The notes beneath the pieces were generated by a model. That model had not been told where the DNA came from and did no database searches. It saw only the letters and a program-made list of their open reading frames with translations. This document shows, piece by piece, positions 53,070 through 61,565 of a DNA stretch of 64,000 nucleotides. Within the stretch, counting starts at the first letter, position 1; each line of letters begins with the position of its first letter. Position numbers and translations under genes: made by a program. Source of the stretch: Pseudomonas fortuita (GTDB lineage Bacteria; Pseudomonadota; Gammaproteobacteria; Pseudomonadales; Pseudomonadaceae); the NCBI RefSeq assembly GCF_026898135.2, contig NZ_CP114035.2, positions 5,993,501 to 6,057,500 of the forward strand. The letters are read 5' to 3'.

Positions 53070-53900
53070 CTAGCCCGCGGTGTTGGGCAAGTCGAGGTTC
53101 TCAGGCTGGATCTCCGCGCCGTCATTCACCAGCAAGGCAAAGTGAATGACGTTCTCCAGTTCGCGGGTATTGCCAGGCCAGAAATGCGCTTCCAGCACCT
53201 GCTGCGCAGCCTCGCTTACCAATGGCACAGGCCGCTGCAGACGCGCGCTGTAGATGCCCACAAAATACTCGGCCAGCGGCAGGATATCGCCCGGCCGCTC
53301 GCGCAGTGGCGGCAGTTCCAGCGCACCCTCGCGCAGGTACTGGTACAGGCGCTCGTTGAAACGCCCCGCACGTACCACGCGCGCCAGGTCGATGCTGGTG
53401 GCGGCGACCAGGCGCACATCCACCGGCTGTGGCTGCTGTGCGCCCACCCGGGTGACCTCGCGGTTTTCCAGGGCCGCCAGCAGCTTGCCCTGGATGGCCA
53501 GCGGCAAGTCGGCAATCTCATCCAGGTACAGCGTGCCGCCGTTGGCCGAACCGAACCAGCCGGCGCGGCTGCTGGCCGTACCGCCATGGCTGCCGGCGCT
53601 ATAGCCGAACAGCTCGGCATCGGCGTAAGTGGGGCTGATGGCCGCACAGTTGACCGACACGAATAGCCCTCCACGGTCGCTGGCACGATGGATCTGCCGG
53701 GCCAACAGTTCCTTGCCGGTGCCGGTTTCGCCCCGGATCAGCACGGGCAAGGGTTGCGGTGCCAGACGCTCAAGGTCTTCACGCAACTGCTGCGAACGCG
53801 GGTCGATGAACACCAAGGCCTTGGCACGGATGCTCAGCGGGCTTTTGTCCAGCTCAGGGAAGGTCAGCAGTGGCTGGCCAAACGGGTGTTGAAGCGTCAT
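53070..53900 (-). CDS. Sigma-54 activator-like AAA+ protein without GAFTGA and HTH
   Basis: 276 residues. An AAA+ domain of the sigma-54 activator family: Walker A GETGTGKELLA, GGTLYLDEIADLPLAIQGKL (Walker B), ERLYQYLREGALELPPLRER and FWPGNTRELENVI. The sigma-54-contacting GAFTGA loop is replaced by GYSAGSHGG, and the C-terminal Fis-type HTH is absent: the protein ends soon after the AAA+ lid. There is no receiver domain. It may be a regulator acting through a partner, or be non-functional at sigma-54 promoters. Position between metQ-like and hydrolase genes suggests a link to sulfur-source use (SfnR-like proteins), an inference only. Confidence 0.85.
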   Translation of the reverse strand: MTLQHPFGQPLLTFPELDKSPLSIRAKALVFIDPRSQQLREDLERLAPQPLPVLIRGETGTGKELLARQIHRASDRGGLFVSVNCAAISPTYADAELFGYSAGSHGGTASSRAGWFGSANGGTLYLDEIADLPLAIQGKLLAALENREVTRVGAQQPQPVDVRLVAATSIDLARVVRAGRFNERLYQYLREGALELPPLRERPGDILPLAEYFVGIYSARLQRPVPLVSEAAQQVLEAHFWPGNTRELENVIHFALLVNDGAEIQPENLDLPNTAG

Positions 53901-53964
53901 GACGAACTCCCGCCCCAGGCCTGCAATGGCCGGGCGTCAGGTAAACGGTAAACAGCAAGGGGTG

Positions 53965-54546
53965 TCAGGCGCGACGCAGTGCGCGCTGCTCAACCCGGCT
54001 CTGCAAGCGATACAAGTAGGCGAAGCCTTGTTCCCAGCGCTCATGCCCGGACTTGACGTTGATGTGCCCGGCATTGCTCAGCAACCCCGCTTCGGCGCCC
54101 CATGCCTGGGCCAGGTACAGCGCCCGCGGCACGCTCACGGCCGGATCGTTGTCCGAGCTGACTACCTGGCTGGGAAACGGCAGCGCTTCGCCAGGGATCG
54201 GCGCAAAGTTACGCAGGGCTGGCGCGCAGGTGGGGCGCTCGACGTCTGCCGGCGCCACCAGCAGTGCACCACGCACCCTGCGCAGCAAGGCCGGGCTGGC
54301 CTGCGCGGCCCAATGGGCGACAGTGATGCAGCCAAGGCTGTGGGCAATCAGGATCACCGGCGCACGCTCGGCGGCAACCGCCTGCTCCAGCGCCCGCACC
54401 CAGTCCTGACGTTGCGGGGTGAGCCAGTCGTGCTGCTCGACCCGCGCACTGTTGGGCAGGGTACGCTGCCAGTGACTCTGCCAATGGTTGTCTGGCGATC
54501 CTTGCCAGCCCGGCACAATCAGGTAACGAATAGACTCATTGCGCAT
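53965..54546 (-). CDS. RBBP9/YdeN-family alpha/beta hydrolase
   Basis: 193 residues. IRYLIVPGWQGSPDNHWQSH is the family N-terminus; nucleophile Ser in LIAHSLGCITVAHW, Asp in VVSSDNDPAVSV and His in NAGHINVKSGH. Serine-hydrolase fold, cytoplasmic, substrate unknown. Upstream DNA has an AT-rich element (54597-54636) like those before oscA and tonB. Confidence 0.93.
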   Translation of the reverse strand: MRNESIRYLIVPGWQGSPDNHWQSHWQRTLPNSARVEQHDWLTPQRQDWVRALEQAVAAERAPVILIAHSLGCITVAHWAAQASPALLRRVRGALLVAPADVERPTCAPALRNFAPIPGEALPFPSQVVSSDNDPAVSVPRALYLAQAWGAEAGLLSNAGHINVKSGHERWEQGFAYLYRLQSRVEQRALRRA

Positions 54547-54596
54547 GGGGACGCCTCCAGTAAGTTTGCGTGCTTGGAGACAAGTATAGGGAGGGA

Positions 54597-54636
54597 GTTA
54601 TATTCGTAAAGGAATAAGAAGCTATTTATTAATAAC
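54597..54636 (-). promoter_or_regulatory. AT-rich GTTAT...ATAAC element before the hydrolase gene
   Basis: A 40-nt element starting GTTATATTCGTAAAG and ending TTAATAAC, about 50 nt upstream of the hydrolase start. The same outer pattern and length occur at 56853-56891 and 61401-61439. Candidate binding site for a sulfur regulator such as CysB; inference only. Confidence 0.4.
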
Positions 54637-54659
54637 TATATGTAATTTATGCCGATAGC

Positions 54660-54765
54660 CCTATCGTCGGCAAGCCAGCTCTCACAGGGACTGCACAAAG
54701 CCTGAGGGCAGCACAATACCTGGGGGCGCTGGCTTGCCGGTGACAGGGCCCTCACAGGCAAAAAA
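54660..54765. repeat. Inverted repeat pair related to REP
   Basis: TCGGCAAGCCAGCTCTCACA and the inverse GGGGGCGCTGGCTTGCCGGT, 45 bp apart, between divergent gene blocks. A different REP subtype (GGCAAGCCAGC core). Confidence 0.75.
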
Positions 54766-54841
54766 AAGGGCCTACCCCTGCCAAGAGATATGGCCCCAAC
54801 GCACTTGCGTGAGTCACTTGCCTGAAGAAGTTTTGCAGCCA

Positions 54842-55243
54842 TCAGCGCGCGGTGATCACCGCCAGTTTGCTGATCCCCGCACGTTCGATGGCTGCCATGG
54901 CCCGCGCCACTTCGCCGTAGTTCACGCCGTCATCGGCCTGCAGTTGCACGCGAACGTTCGCGTCCTTGTCCTTGGCGGCCTTGAGGTTGGTCTCCAGCAG
55001 GTCGGGCTGGATCTGGTCCTTGTTGATGAACAGCTTGCCCTCGCCGTCGATGCTGACCACCAGTGGGTCCTTCTGCTCCACCGGGGCAACGGCCTCGGTC
55101 TTGGGCAAGTTGATGGGGATGGCATTGGTCAGCAGCGGCGCGGTGACGATGAACACCACCAGCAACACCAGCATGACGTCTACCAAGGGCGTGACGTTGA
55201 TTTCACTGAGGACTTCGTCGCTGTCCTGGGTCGAAAAGGCCAT
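54842..55243 (-). CDS. exbD: Biopolymer transport protein ExbD
   Basis: 133 residues. One N-terminal span with the essential Asp: NVTPLVDVMLVLLVVFIVTA (Asp about 22), and a periplasmic domain (DPLVVSIDGEGKLFINKDQI). Works with ExbB as a proton-driven motor for TonB. Its start lies 2 nt from the exbB stop. The set may energise uptake of sulfur compounds given its neighbours; usual iron-uptake signs (Fur box, TonB receptor) were not noticed. Confidence 0.95.
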   Translation of the reverse strand: MAFSTQDSDEVLSEINVTPLVDVMLVLLVVFIVTAPLLTNAIPINLPKTEAVAPVEQKDPLVVSIDGEGKLFINKDQIQPDLLETNLKAAKDKDANVRVQLQADDGVNYGEVARAMAAIERAGISKLAVITAR

Positions 55244-55244
55244 A

Positions 55245-55964
55245 TCAGGACGCCTCCTTTACCGGCTGGGTGAAACCAGCCTGGGGTTTTTGCACAGCGG
55301 GGTGCACCAGCACGCGGAAGGCACTCTTCTGCGCCAGGCTGTAGAAGTCGTGGGCGAAGTCATCCAGGTCGGCGGCGGTCAGCTTGAGGCGACGCAGGAA
55401 GTAGTTGTACACCAGCACCGCAGGCACCGCGACGGCGATGCCCACCCCGGTAGCCACCAGTGCCGCACCGATGGGCCCGGCGACGGTTTCCAGGCTGGCG
55501 GAGCCGGCCGCACTGATGCCCTTGAGCGCTTCCATGATGCCCCACACGGTGCCGAACAGGCCGATGAAGGGCGAGGTGCTGCCGATACTGGCGACCACCG
55601 CCAGGCCGGTTTCCAGCGAGCGGCGCTCACGCACGATCTGCTGGCGCAAGGCGCGCTCCAGGCGGTCCTGGTGGTTGATAGCGTGGCTCAGGTCGTTGGC
55701 CTGGGTATCGCCAACGGCAATCGCGGCGTAGCCGGACTGGGCAACGCGAGCAGCCGGCCCGGGCAGCTCATGGCTGAGTTCAGCGGCCGAGTCCAGGCTG
55801 GAGGCAGCCCAGAACTGCTTGTGAAAGCGCTTGTCCTGGTTTTTAAGCCGCACGAACTGCGCAACCTTGACCAGGGCCAGGCCCCAAGTGACGACAGAAA
55901 AACCGACCAGCAGCCAGATGACTGCGCTTTCAACGGATTCGAGAGGGGATGCCAGCAGGCTCAT
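55245..55964 (-). CDS. exbB: Biopolymer transport protein ExbB (TolQ/MotA family)
   Basis: 239 residues, three spans. The C-terminal pair contains VVASIGSTSPFIGLFGTVWG and AALVATGVGIAVAVPAVLVY, the ExbB/TolQ signature with the conserved Pro-Phe-x-Gly. Inner membrane channel partner of ExbD. 30 nt downstream of tonB. Confidence 0.95.
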   Translation of the reverse strand: MSLLASPLESVESAVIWLLVGFSVVTWGLALVKVAQFVRLKNQDKRFHKQFWAASSLDSAAELSHELPGPAARVAQSGYAAIAVGDTQANDLSHAINHQDRLERALRQQIVRERRSLETGLAVVASIGSTSPFIGLFGTVWGIMEALKGISAAGSASLETVAGPIGAALVATGVGIAVAVPAVLVYNYFLRRLKLTAADLDDFAHDFYSLAQKSAFRVLVHPAVQKPQAGFTQPVKEAS

Positions 55965-55994
55965 GATGATGTCTTCCTGTGTTCTGCGAAATAG

Positions 55995-56795
55995 TTAGCG
56001 AAGCTTGAAATCGATCGGCACGCTGACCCAGCCGGTCTGGGCTACATCGCCCTGCTTGGCGGGTACGAAGCTCCAGCGCTTGACCGCGGCCAGCGCGGCA
56101 GCGTCGAGGGCGTCACGGCCACTGCTTTTCTGTACCTGGATCTGCCCGGGCTTGCCGCTGGGCAGCACCTCTACGCGCAACAGCACGGTGCCTTCCCAAC
56201 CACGGCGCTGGGCCATTTGCGGGTATTCCGGTGCCGGGTTCTTCAAGTACGCGGCGTTGGCCGATGCCGGGGTTATCGGGGCCGGCGCGGGTGGCGCAGG
56301 CGCAGGCGGTGCGGGGGCGGCCACCGGCGCTGGCGGTGGTGCCTCGACCGGCTTGGGCGATGGCTTGGGCGCTTGCTTGACCACAGGCTTAGGCACGGGC
56401 TTTGGCTTGGGTTTGGGCTTGGCGGCCAGTTCGTCGACTACCGGTGGTGGCGGTGGTGGCTCGACCACGGGCGGCGCGGGCGCTGGCGGCGGAGGCTCGA
56501 CCACAGGCGGTGCAGGCGCAGCAAATTCGATAGTCATGGGCGGCACCTGTGGCGGCACCACCGGCAGTTCGGGCGTTGGCGCCTGGCTGACCCAGTATGC
56601 TGCGGCGCCATGCAGGGCCAGCACCAGCAGGCCCAACACCAGCTTGTCGCGGCGCTTGAGACCGCTGACGGGCGTGCGTTGCAGGCGCAGCTGGCCAAGC
56701 GGGAGGCGAAGCGTGCGTCCAAGCTCGACCAGGTCACCCGGGGCCGGGCGCCATGGCTGGTCGTAGGCCCTGACGGCCGACTGGACATTACCCAT
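55995..56795 (-). CDS. tonB: TonB energy transducer
   Basis: 266 residues. It has a longer-than-usual cytoplasmic N-terminus (about 50 residues) before the anchor LVLGLLVLALHGAAAYWVSQ, a proline-rich periplasmic rod (PAPPVVEPPPPAPAPPVVEP and PKPKPKPVPKPV), and the C-terminal TonB domain YPQMAQRRGWEGTVLLRVEV with VKRWSFVPAKQG. First gene of tonB-exbB-exbD. The upstream region holds an AT-rich element (56853-56891) also seen before the sulfate genes. Confidence 0.95.
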   Translation of the reverse strand: MGNVQSAVRAYDQPWRPAPGDLVELGRTLRLPLGQLRLQRTPVSGLKRRDKLVLGLLVLALHGAAAYWVSQAPTPELPVVPPQVPPMTIEFAAPAPPVVEPPPPAPAPPVVEPPPPPPVVDELAAKPKPKPKPVPKPVVKQAPKPSPKPVEAPPPAPVAAPAPPAPAPPAPAPITPASANAAYLKNPAPEYPQMAQRRGWEGTVLLRVEVLPSGKPGQIQVQKSSGRDALDAAALAAVKRWSFVPAKQGDVAQTGWVSVPIDFKLR

Positions 56796-56852
56796 TGATC
56801 AAACTCCTGGGGTCTCGATTCAGGTGTGTGGCTGAATCATCGGGGCCAGAGG

Positions 56853-56891
56853 CTTATCTCTTAAAGTAATGTTTAAAATTATGGTTATAAC
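56853..56891 (-). promoter_or_regulatory. AT-rich element before tonB, similar to that before oscA-sbp
   Basis: 39 nt beginning CTTATCTCTTAAAG and ending GGTTATAAC, 58 nt before tonB. Compared without gaps to 61401-61439, 26 of 39 positions agree, including TTAT, TAAA, TGTTTAA and TATAAC. A shared regulator, most simply CysB, is inferred. Confidence 0.5.
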
Positions 56892-57021
56892 TGAATTGAA
56901 TATTGTTTTTGAGGGGGGCCGTGAAAGCCACGGATTGCGTGGGCTGCGGCTTTCATGGCTAAAGGCTATGCATTGGGGGCATGCAAAATATTCGCGTAAG
57001 GCATGAGATTGCCGCGAGGGC

Positions 57022-57118
57022 TGCGCCCTCGATCGCGACGCAAGGCCGCTCCCACAGGAAATTGCAGCTCCCTGTGGGAGCGGCCTTGTGTCGCGATGGG
57101 CTGCGGAGCAGCCCCGGC
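57022..57118. repeat. Pair of inverted REP elements
   Basis: GCTGCGCCCTCGATCGCGAC with GCAAGGCCGCTCCCACAGG, then the inverse CCTGTGGGAGCGGCCTTGTG with TCGCGATGGGCTGCGGAGCAG. Lies between the tonB promoter region and the cysA terminator. Confidence 0.88.
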
Positions 57119-57132
57119 AATCCGACAGGCAT

Positions 57133-57159
57133 AAAAAAGCCCGAGACCAAGCCCGGGCT
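57133..57159 (-). terminator. Terminator of the sbp-cysTWA operon
   Basis: On the minus strand AGCCCG-N10-CGGGCT followed by TTTTTTA, 20 nt after the cysA stop. Confidence 0.88.
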
Positions 57160-57178
57160 TCTCATCATCAAGGGCAGA

Positions 57179-58168
57179 TCAGATATCCGCCACCTTCTGC
57201 CAAACCTTCGGCCGGAAGAACAACGTCTCTCCCCGCGCCAACCCGGTCAGGCTGTCATGGTCCTTGACCACCTCGGCCTCGATCAGCTCGCTCTGCCCTT
57301 CCACCTTCAACGTTACCCGCGTGGTAGCGCCCAACGGCCGGATATCCCGCACCTCGGCAGCATGGTGCCCTTCGGTCTCATGCCGTGACAACGACACCTC
57401 ATGCGGGCGGAACAACACATGGTGCCCTTCGCTCAGCGCCAGGCGGTTGGAGTCGCCCAGGAAGTGGTAGACAAAATCGTTGGCCGGCTGCTCGTACACC
57501 TCGCCCGGCGAGCCGATCTGCTCGATCACGCCCTTGTTCATGACCACGATGCGGTCAGCCACTTCCATGGCCTCTTCCTGGTCGTGGGTGACGAACACCG
57601 ACGTCAGGTTGATGTCCTCGTGCAGCCGCGCCAGCCAACGCCGCAGCTCCTTGCGCACCTTGGCGTCCAGCGCACCGAACGGCTCGTCCAGCAGCAGCAC
57701 CTTGGGCTCCACTGCCAAGGCGCGGGCCAGGGCAATACGCTGACGCTGGCCGCCAGACAACTGCTCCGGGTAGCGGTCGGACAACCAGTCCAGCTGAACC
57801 ATGTTCAGCAACTCGTGCACTTTCTCGGCGATCTTGCTCTCGCTCGGGCGCTCGCCCTTGGGCTTCATGCGCAGGCCGAAGGCGACGTTGTCGAACACGC
57901 TCATGTGGCGGAACAGCGCGTAGTGCTGGAACACGAAACCGACGTTGCGGTCACGCACGTCGTGGCCGGACACATCCTCGCCATGGAACACGATGTTGCC
58001 CTGGTCCGGGGTTTCCAGGCCGGCAATGATGCGCAGCAGGGTGGTCTTGCCACAGCCGGACGGGCCAAGCAGCGCCACCAGCTCGCCGCTGTTGATGTCC
58101 AGGTTGATGTTGTTCAGGGCCTGGAAGCTGTTGAAGCGCTTGCTGACATTACGAACTTCGATCGACAT
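57179..58168 (-). CDS. cysA: Sulfate/thiosulfate ABC transporter ATP-binding protein
   Basis: 329 residues. Walker [13 protein letters not shown]-loop [11 protein letters not shown], signature [15 protein letters not shown], Walker [13 protein letters not shown] and His in VTHDQEEA; C-terminal TOBE-type domain (about 240-329) with [32 protein letters not shown] at the start is typical of CysA. Energises sulfate uptake with CysT and CysW. It begins 4 nt after cysW. Confidence 0.97.
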   Translation of the reverse strand: MSIEVRNVSKRFNSFQALNNINLDINSGELVALLGPSGCGKTTLLRIIAGLETPDQGNIVFHGEDVSGHDVRDRNVGFVFQHYALFRHMSVFDNVAFGLRMKPKGERPSESKIAEKVHELLNMVQLDWLSDRYPEQLSGGQRQRIALARALAVEPKVLLLDEPFGALDAKVRKELRRWLARLHEDINLTSVFVTHDQEEAMEVADRIVVMNKGVIEQIGSPGEVYEQPANDFVYHFLGDSNRLALSEGHHVLFRPHEVSLSRHETEGHHAAEVRDIRPLGATTRVTLKVEGQSELIEAEVVKDHDSLTGLARGETLFFRPKVWQKVADI

Positions 58169-58171
58169 GAA

Positions 58172-59044
58172 TCATTCCTCCGCGGCGCTGTGGCGCAGGC
58201 GGTTAATACGGTTCTCGCTCCACTGCTTGAGCAGCAGGATGAAGAGCGCCAGGATCAGCAACAGGCTGGCCACGCTGAAGGCCGCGACGTGGTTGTACTC
58301 GTTGTAGAGGATCTCCACATGCAGCGGCAAGGTATTGGTCACGCCACGAATGTGGCCCGACACCACCGACACCGCGCCAAACTCGCCCATGGCCCGTGCA
58401 GTACACAGCACCACGCCATAGATCAGGCCCCATTTGATGTTGGGCAAGGTCACGTGCCAGAACATCTGCCAGCCATTGGCGCCCAGCAGGCGCGCAGCCT
58501 CCTCTTCTTGCGTGCCCTGCTCCTGCATCAGCGGGATCAGCTCACGGGCCACAAACGGCACGGTGACGAAGATGGTCGCCAGGACGATGCCCGGCAGGGC
58601 GAAGACGATCTGGATGTCATGGTCCTGCAGCCAAGGCCCGACCAGGCCCTGCGCGCCGAACATCAGCACGTAGACCAGGCCGGCGATTACCGGCGATACC
58701 GAGAACGGCAGGTCGATCAGGGTGACCAGGATACTTTTGCCACGGAACGTGTACTTGCTGACGCACCAGGCGGCGCTGACACCGAACACCAGGTTCAACG
58801 GTACCGAAATGGCTACAGCGAGCAGGGTCAGCCTCAGCGCCGACAAGGCGTCAGGCTCGAAGATCGCCTCGAAGAAGGTGCCAAAACCGTTCTTCAGCGC
58901 CTGCGACACCACGATCACCAGCGGCAGCAGCAGGAACAGGGCGAACACCAGCCAGCCAAGGCCGATAAGAATGCGCCGCGACGTAGCACTGCCACGGCGG
59001 GCGGCGTTGGCGGCGGCGCTTGCACTCAGGGATGAACTGGACAT
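58172..59044 (-). CDS. cysW: Sulfate ABC transporter permease CysW
   Basis: 290 residues, six spans. EAA loop [20 protein letters not shown], plus [18 protein letters not shown] typical of CysW. ATG 59044 is chosen because AAGGAGG lies 6 nt before; an upstream ATG (59059) overlaps the cysT stop. Heterodimer with CysT. Confidence 0.96.
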   Translation of the reverse strand: MSSSSLSASAAANAARRGSATSRRILIGLGWLVFALFLLLPLVIVVSQALKNGFGTFFEAIFEPDALSALRLTLLAVAISVPLNLVFGVSAAWCVSKYTFRGKSILVTLIDLPFSVSPVIAGLVYVLMFGAQGLVGPWLQDHDIQIVFALPGIVLATIFVTVPFVARELIPLMQEQGTQEEEAARLLGANGWQMFWHVTLPNIKWGLIYGVVLCTARAMGEFGAVSVVSGHIRGVTNTLPLHVEILYNEYNHVAAFSVASLLLILALFILLLKQWSENRINRLRHSAAEE

Positions 59045-59055
59045 GCCGGCCTCCT

Positions 59056-59874
59056 TCAAGGGGTTTCGATGCGGCGCTGCAGCAGGTTGATCAGCAGCAG
59101 CAGGATGAAGGAAACCACCAGCATCAGCACGCCGATGGCGGTCGCGCCGGTGTAGTCGTACTGGTCGAGCTTGACCATGATCAGCAGCGGCAGGATCTCG
59201 GTCTTCATCGGCATGTTGCCGGCAATGAAGATCACCGAACCATACTCGCCCACACCGCGGGCGAAGGCCAGGGCAAAGCCGGTGAGCCAGGCCGGCAGCA
59301 GCGCTGGCGCCAGTATATGGCGGAACACCTGCAGCGGTTTGGCCCCCAGGCAGGCAGCGGCCTCTTCCACTTCACGCGGGATGTCGGCCAGCACCGGCTG
59401 CACCGTGCGCACCACGAACGGCAAGGTGACGAAGGTCAGCGCCAGGGTGATGCCCAACGGGGTGTAGGCAATCTTGAAGCCAAGGTCGGTCGCAAACTGG
59501 CCAACCCAGCCCGCAGGCGCGTACAGGGCGGTCAGGGCGATACCGGCAACGGCGGTGGGCAGGGCGAACGGCAGGTCGATCATCGCGTCGATGATCTTGC
59601 GCCCCGGGAAGGTGTAGCGCACCAGCACCCAGGCCAGCAGGGTGCCGATCACCCCGTTGATGATGGCGGCGAACAGGGCGGTGCCGAAACTCAGCTTGAG
59701 TGCGGCGATCACCCGCGGCGCACTGATGATGTTCCAGAACTGCTCCCAGGTCAGCTGCGAGGCATGAATGAACATGGCGGCCAGCGGTATCAGCACGATC
59801 AGGCTGAGGTACACCAAGGTGTAGCCCAGCGTCAGCCCGAAGCCGGGTATGACGGGGGAAATACGACGTGACAT
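59056..59874 (-). CDS. cysT: Sulfate ABC transporter permease CysT
   Basis: 272 residues. Six spans, EAA loop [20 protein letters not shown], and [17 protein letters not shown], the CysT/CysU signature. It pairs with CysW. About 200 bp separate it from sbp, occupied by a REP pair that may lower expression of the permease genes relative to the binding protein. Confidence 0.96.
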   Translation of the reverse strand: MSRRISPVIPGFGLTLGYTLVYLSLIVLIPLAAMFIHASQLTWEQFWNIISAPRVIAALKLSFGTALFAAIINGVIGTLLAWVLVRYTFPGRKIIDAMIDLPFALPTAVAGIALTALYAPAGWVGQFATDLGFKIAYTPLGITLALTFVTLPFVVRTVQPVLADIPREVEEAAACLGAKPLQVFRHILAPALLPAWLTGFALAFARGVGEYGSVIFIAGNMPMKTEILPLLIMVKLDQYDYTGATAIGVLMLVVSFILLLLINLLQRRIETP

Positions 59875-59944
59875 AAGTATCCCTGGTTGAACGCACTAAG
59901 CCCGGAATCAACCCCGGGCCGGTGCAAGCTTTTGAATCCTGGGG

Positions 59945-60064
59945 CTGCGTTGCAGCCCATTCGCGGCACAAGGCCGCTCCCACAGGGATCGCGGTTCCAC
60001 AGGGGATCGCGGCTCTTTGTGGGAGCGGCCTTGTGCCGCGAATGGGCCGCAAGGCGGCCCCCGC
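59945..60064. repeat. Pair of inverted REP elements between sbp and cysT
   Basis: GCAGCCCATTCGCGGCACAA with GGCCGCTCCCACAGG, a repeated GGATCGCGG spacer, and the inverse TGTGGGAGCGGCCTTGTGCC with GCGAATGGGCCGC. Inside an operon, such a hairpin can act as attenuator or RNA stabiliser for the upstream sbp mRNA. Confidence 0.88.
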
Positions 60065-60077
60065 TTTTCCTTGGCGT

Positions 60078-61085
60078 TTACTGTGCCTGATAGATCTGGT
60101 CGAACACACCGCCATCATTGAAGAATTTGGGTTGTGCAGTTTTCCAGCCACCGAAGTCCTTGTCGATGGTTACCAGGTCCAGTTTCGGGAATTGCTTGCC
60201 GAACTCGGCAGCGACCTTCTCGTCACGCGGGCGATAGAAGTTTTCGGCGGCAATCTTCTGGCCGGCCGGGCTGTACAGGTGCTTGAGGTATTCGGTGGCA
60301 ATTTCGGTATTGCCCTTCTTCTCGGCGTTCTTGTCCACCACCGCCACTGGCGGCTCGGCCAGGATCGACAGCGAAGGTACGACGATGTCGAACTTGTCGG
60401 CGCCACCGTCTTCCTTCAGCGCCAGGAACGCTTCGTTTTCCCAGGCCAGCAACACGTCGCCCTGGCCGTTGTTGACGAAGGTGATGGTCGAGCCACGGGC
60501 GCCGGTATCCAGCACCGGTACGTGCTTGAACAGCTCCTGCACGTAGGCCTTGGCCTTGTCTTCGCTACCACCGGTCTTCAGGCCATAGGCCCAGGCGGCC
60601 AGGAAGTTCCAGCGCGCACCGCCGGAAGTCTTCGGGTTGGGGGTGATGACCGAAACGTCCTTCTTGATCAGGTCGCCCCAGTCCTTGATACCTTTCGGGT
60701 TGCCCTTGCGCACCAGGAACACGATGGTCGAGGTGTACGGGGTGCTGGCGTCCGGCAGACGGGTCTGCCAGTTGTCCGGCAGGGTCTTGCCAAGCTTGGC
60801 AACTTCGTCGATGTCGCCGGCCAGGGCCAGGGTCACCACGTCGGCGCGCAAGCCGTCGATCACCGCACGGGCCTGCTTGCCCGAGCCGCCATGGGATTGC
60901 TGGATCTTCACCTTGTCGCCCGGGTGGGCCTGCTGCCAGTGCTTGATGAACTCGGCGTTGTACTGCTGATACAGCTCGCGGGTCGGGTCGTAGGACACGT
61001 TCAGCAGTTCGTAGTCCTTGGCGATGGCGGAACCGGCAAAAACAGCACTGGCCAGGGCGGCGAGCGCATAACGGCGGATGGACAT
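60078..61085 (-). CDS. sbp: Sulfate-binding periplasmic protein
   Basis: 335 residues. Signal peptide [19 protein letters not shown]. Mature chain has [37 protein letters not shown] (sulfate-binding glycine loop), [20 protein letters not shown] and [20 protein letters not shown], standard Sbp/CysP motifs. GGGAG precedes the ATG at 61085. Supplies sulfate to CysTWA. Start of the sulfate operon after oscA. Confidence 0.97.
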   Translation of the reverse strand: MSIRRYALAALASAVFAGSAIAKDYELLNVSYDPTRELYQQYNAEFIKHWQQAHPGDKVKIQQSHGGSGKQARAVIDGLRADVVTLALAGDIDEVAKLGKTLPDNWQTRLPDASTPYTSTIVFLVRKGNPKGIKDWGDLIKKDVSVITPNPKTSGGARWNFLAAWAYGLKTGGSEDKAKAYVQELFKHVPVLDTGARGSTITFVNNGQGDVLLAWENEAFLALKEDGGADKFDIVVPSLSILAEPPVAVVDKNAEKKGNTEIATEYLKHLYSPAGQKIAAENFYRPRDEKVAAEFGKQFPKLDLVTIDKDFGGWKTAQPKFFNDGGVFDQIYQAQ

Positions 61086-61133
61086 GGTGAAGCTCCCGAT
61101 TGGCATTTTTCTAATTTTGGATGTAGGGCGTGC

Positions 61134-61316
61134 TCAGCCGGACTTGTTGCCGGGCTGTTGCAGGCGGAACTTCTCCTTGCGCTCGATCTGTACGACCTGA
61201 GCGTTGTGCACAGTGATCTCCACCGCACCAAACCGCAGGTCGCGCAAAGCGCTCTGGATTTCACGCAGAATGGTGGCTTCGTCCTGACCGTCGATGCTAC
61301 GCAGAGATGCACTCAT
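61134..61316 (-). CDS. oscA: DUF2292 small protein (OscA-like)
   Basis: 60 residues: EATILREIQSALRDLRFGAV, EITVHNAQVVQIERKEKFRL. DUF2292 small proteins next to sbp were named OscA (organosulfur compound A) in other pseudomonads, where they aid growth on organosulfur sources and chromate stress. AAGGAG lies 7 nt before ATG 61316, and sbp follows by 48 nt. The upstream AT-rich element (61401-61439) probably drives oscA-sbp. Confidence 0.92.
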   Translation of the reverse strand: MSASLRSIDGQDEATILREIQSALRDLRFGAVEITVHNAQVVQIERKEKFRLQQPGNKSG

Positions 61317-61400
61317 GCTCGTTCTCCTTGGAGTGAGGGTGCCGGGCAGAGGTTTGAAGGGGATTTGCGCCTGGCTTGAGGGCAATAGTAGTGAGGCGGA

Positions 61401-61439
61401 GTTATTCTTAAAAATACTGTTTAAGAATGTTTATATAAC
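61401..61439 (-). promoter_or_regulatory. AT-rich GTTAT...ATAAC element before oscA-sbp
   Basis: 39 nt beginning GTTATTCTTAAAAA and ending TTTATATAAC, 85 nt before oscA, between oscA and a REP pair. Similar in length, ends and core (TACTGTTTAA) to the element before tonB. CysB is the expected activator of sbp in sulfur starvation. Confidence 0.55.
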
Positions 61440-61474
61440 CAAATAAAAATCGCGATTCAGCAGCCGACGCAAAG

Positions 61475-61558
61475 CCCTGTGGGAGTGGGTTCACCCGCGA
61501 ATGCGAGGCTGGAGCTACCGTCGCATTCGCGGGTGAACCCGCTCCCACAGGGTCCGTA
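61475..61558. repeat. Inverted REP pair forming a near-perfect hairpin
   Basis: CCCTGTGGGAGTGGGTTCAC with CGCGAATGCGA and the inverse TCGCATTCGCGGGTGAACCC with GCTCCCACAGGG. Arms of about 33 bp with two mismatches enclose about 18 bp. Lies just downstream of the RND pump stop codon. Confidence 0.93.
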
Positions 61559-61565
61559 CAAGGCT

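Noticed and set aside
57401..59035. 544-codon open frame opposite cysA/cysW
   Set aside because: Spans two real genes on the other strand and has no domain; shadow of codon bias.
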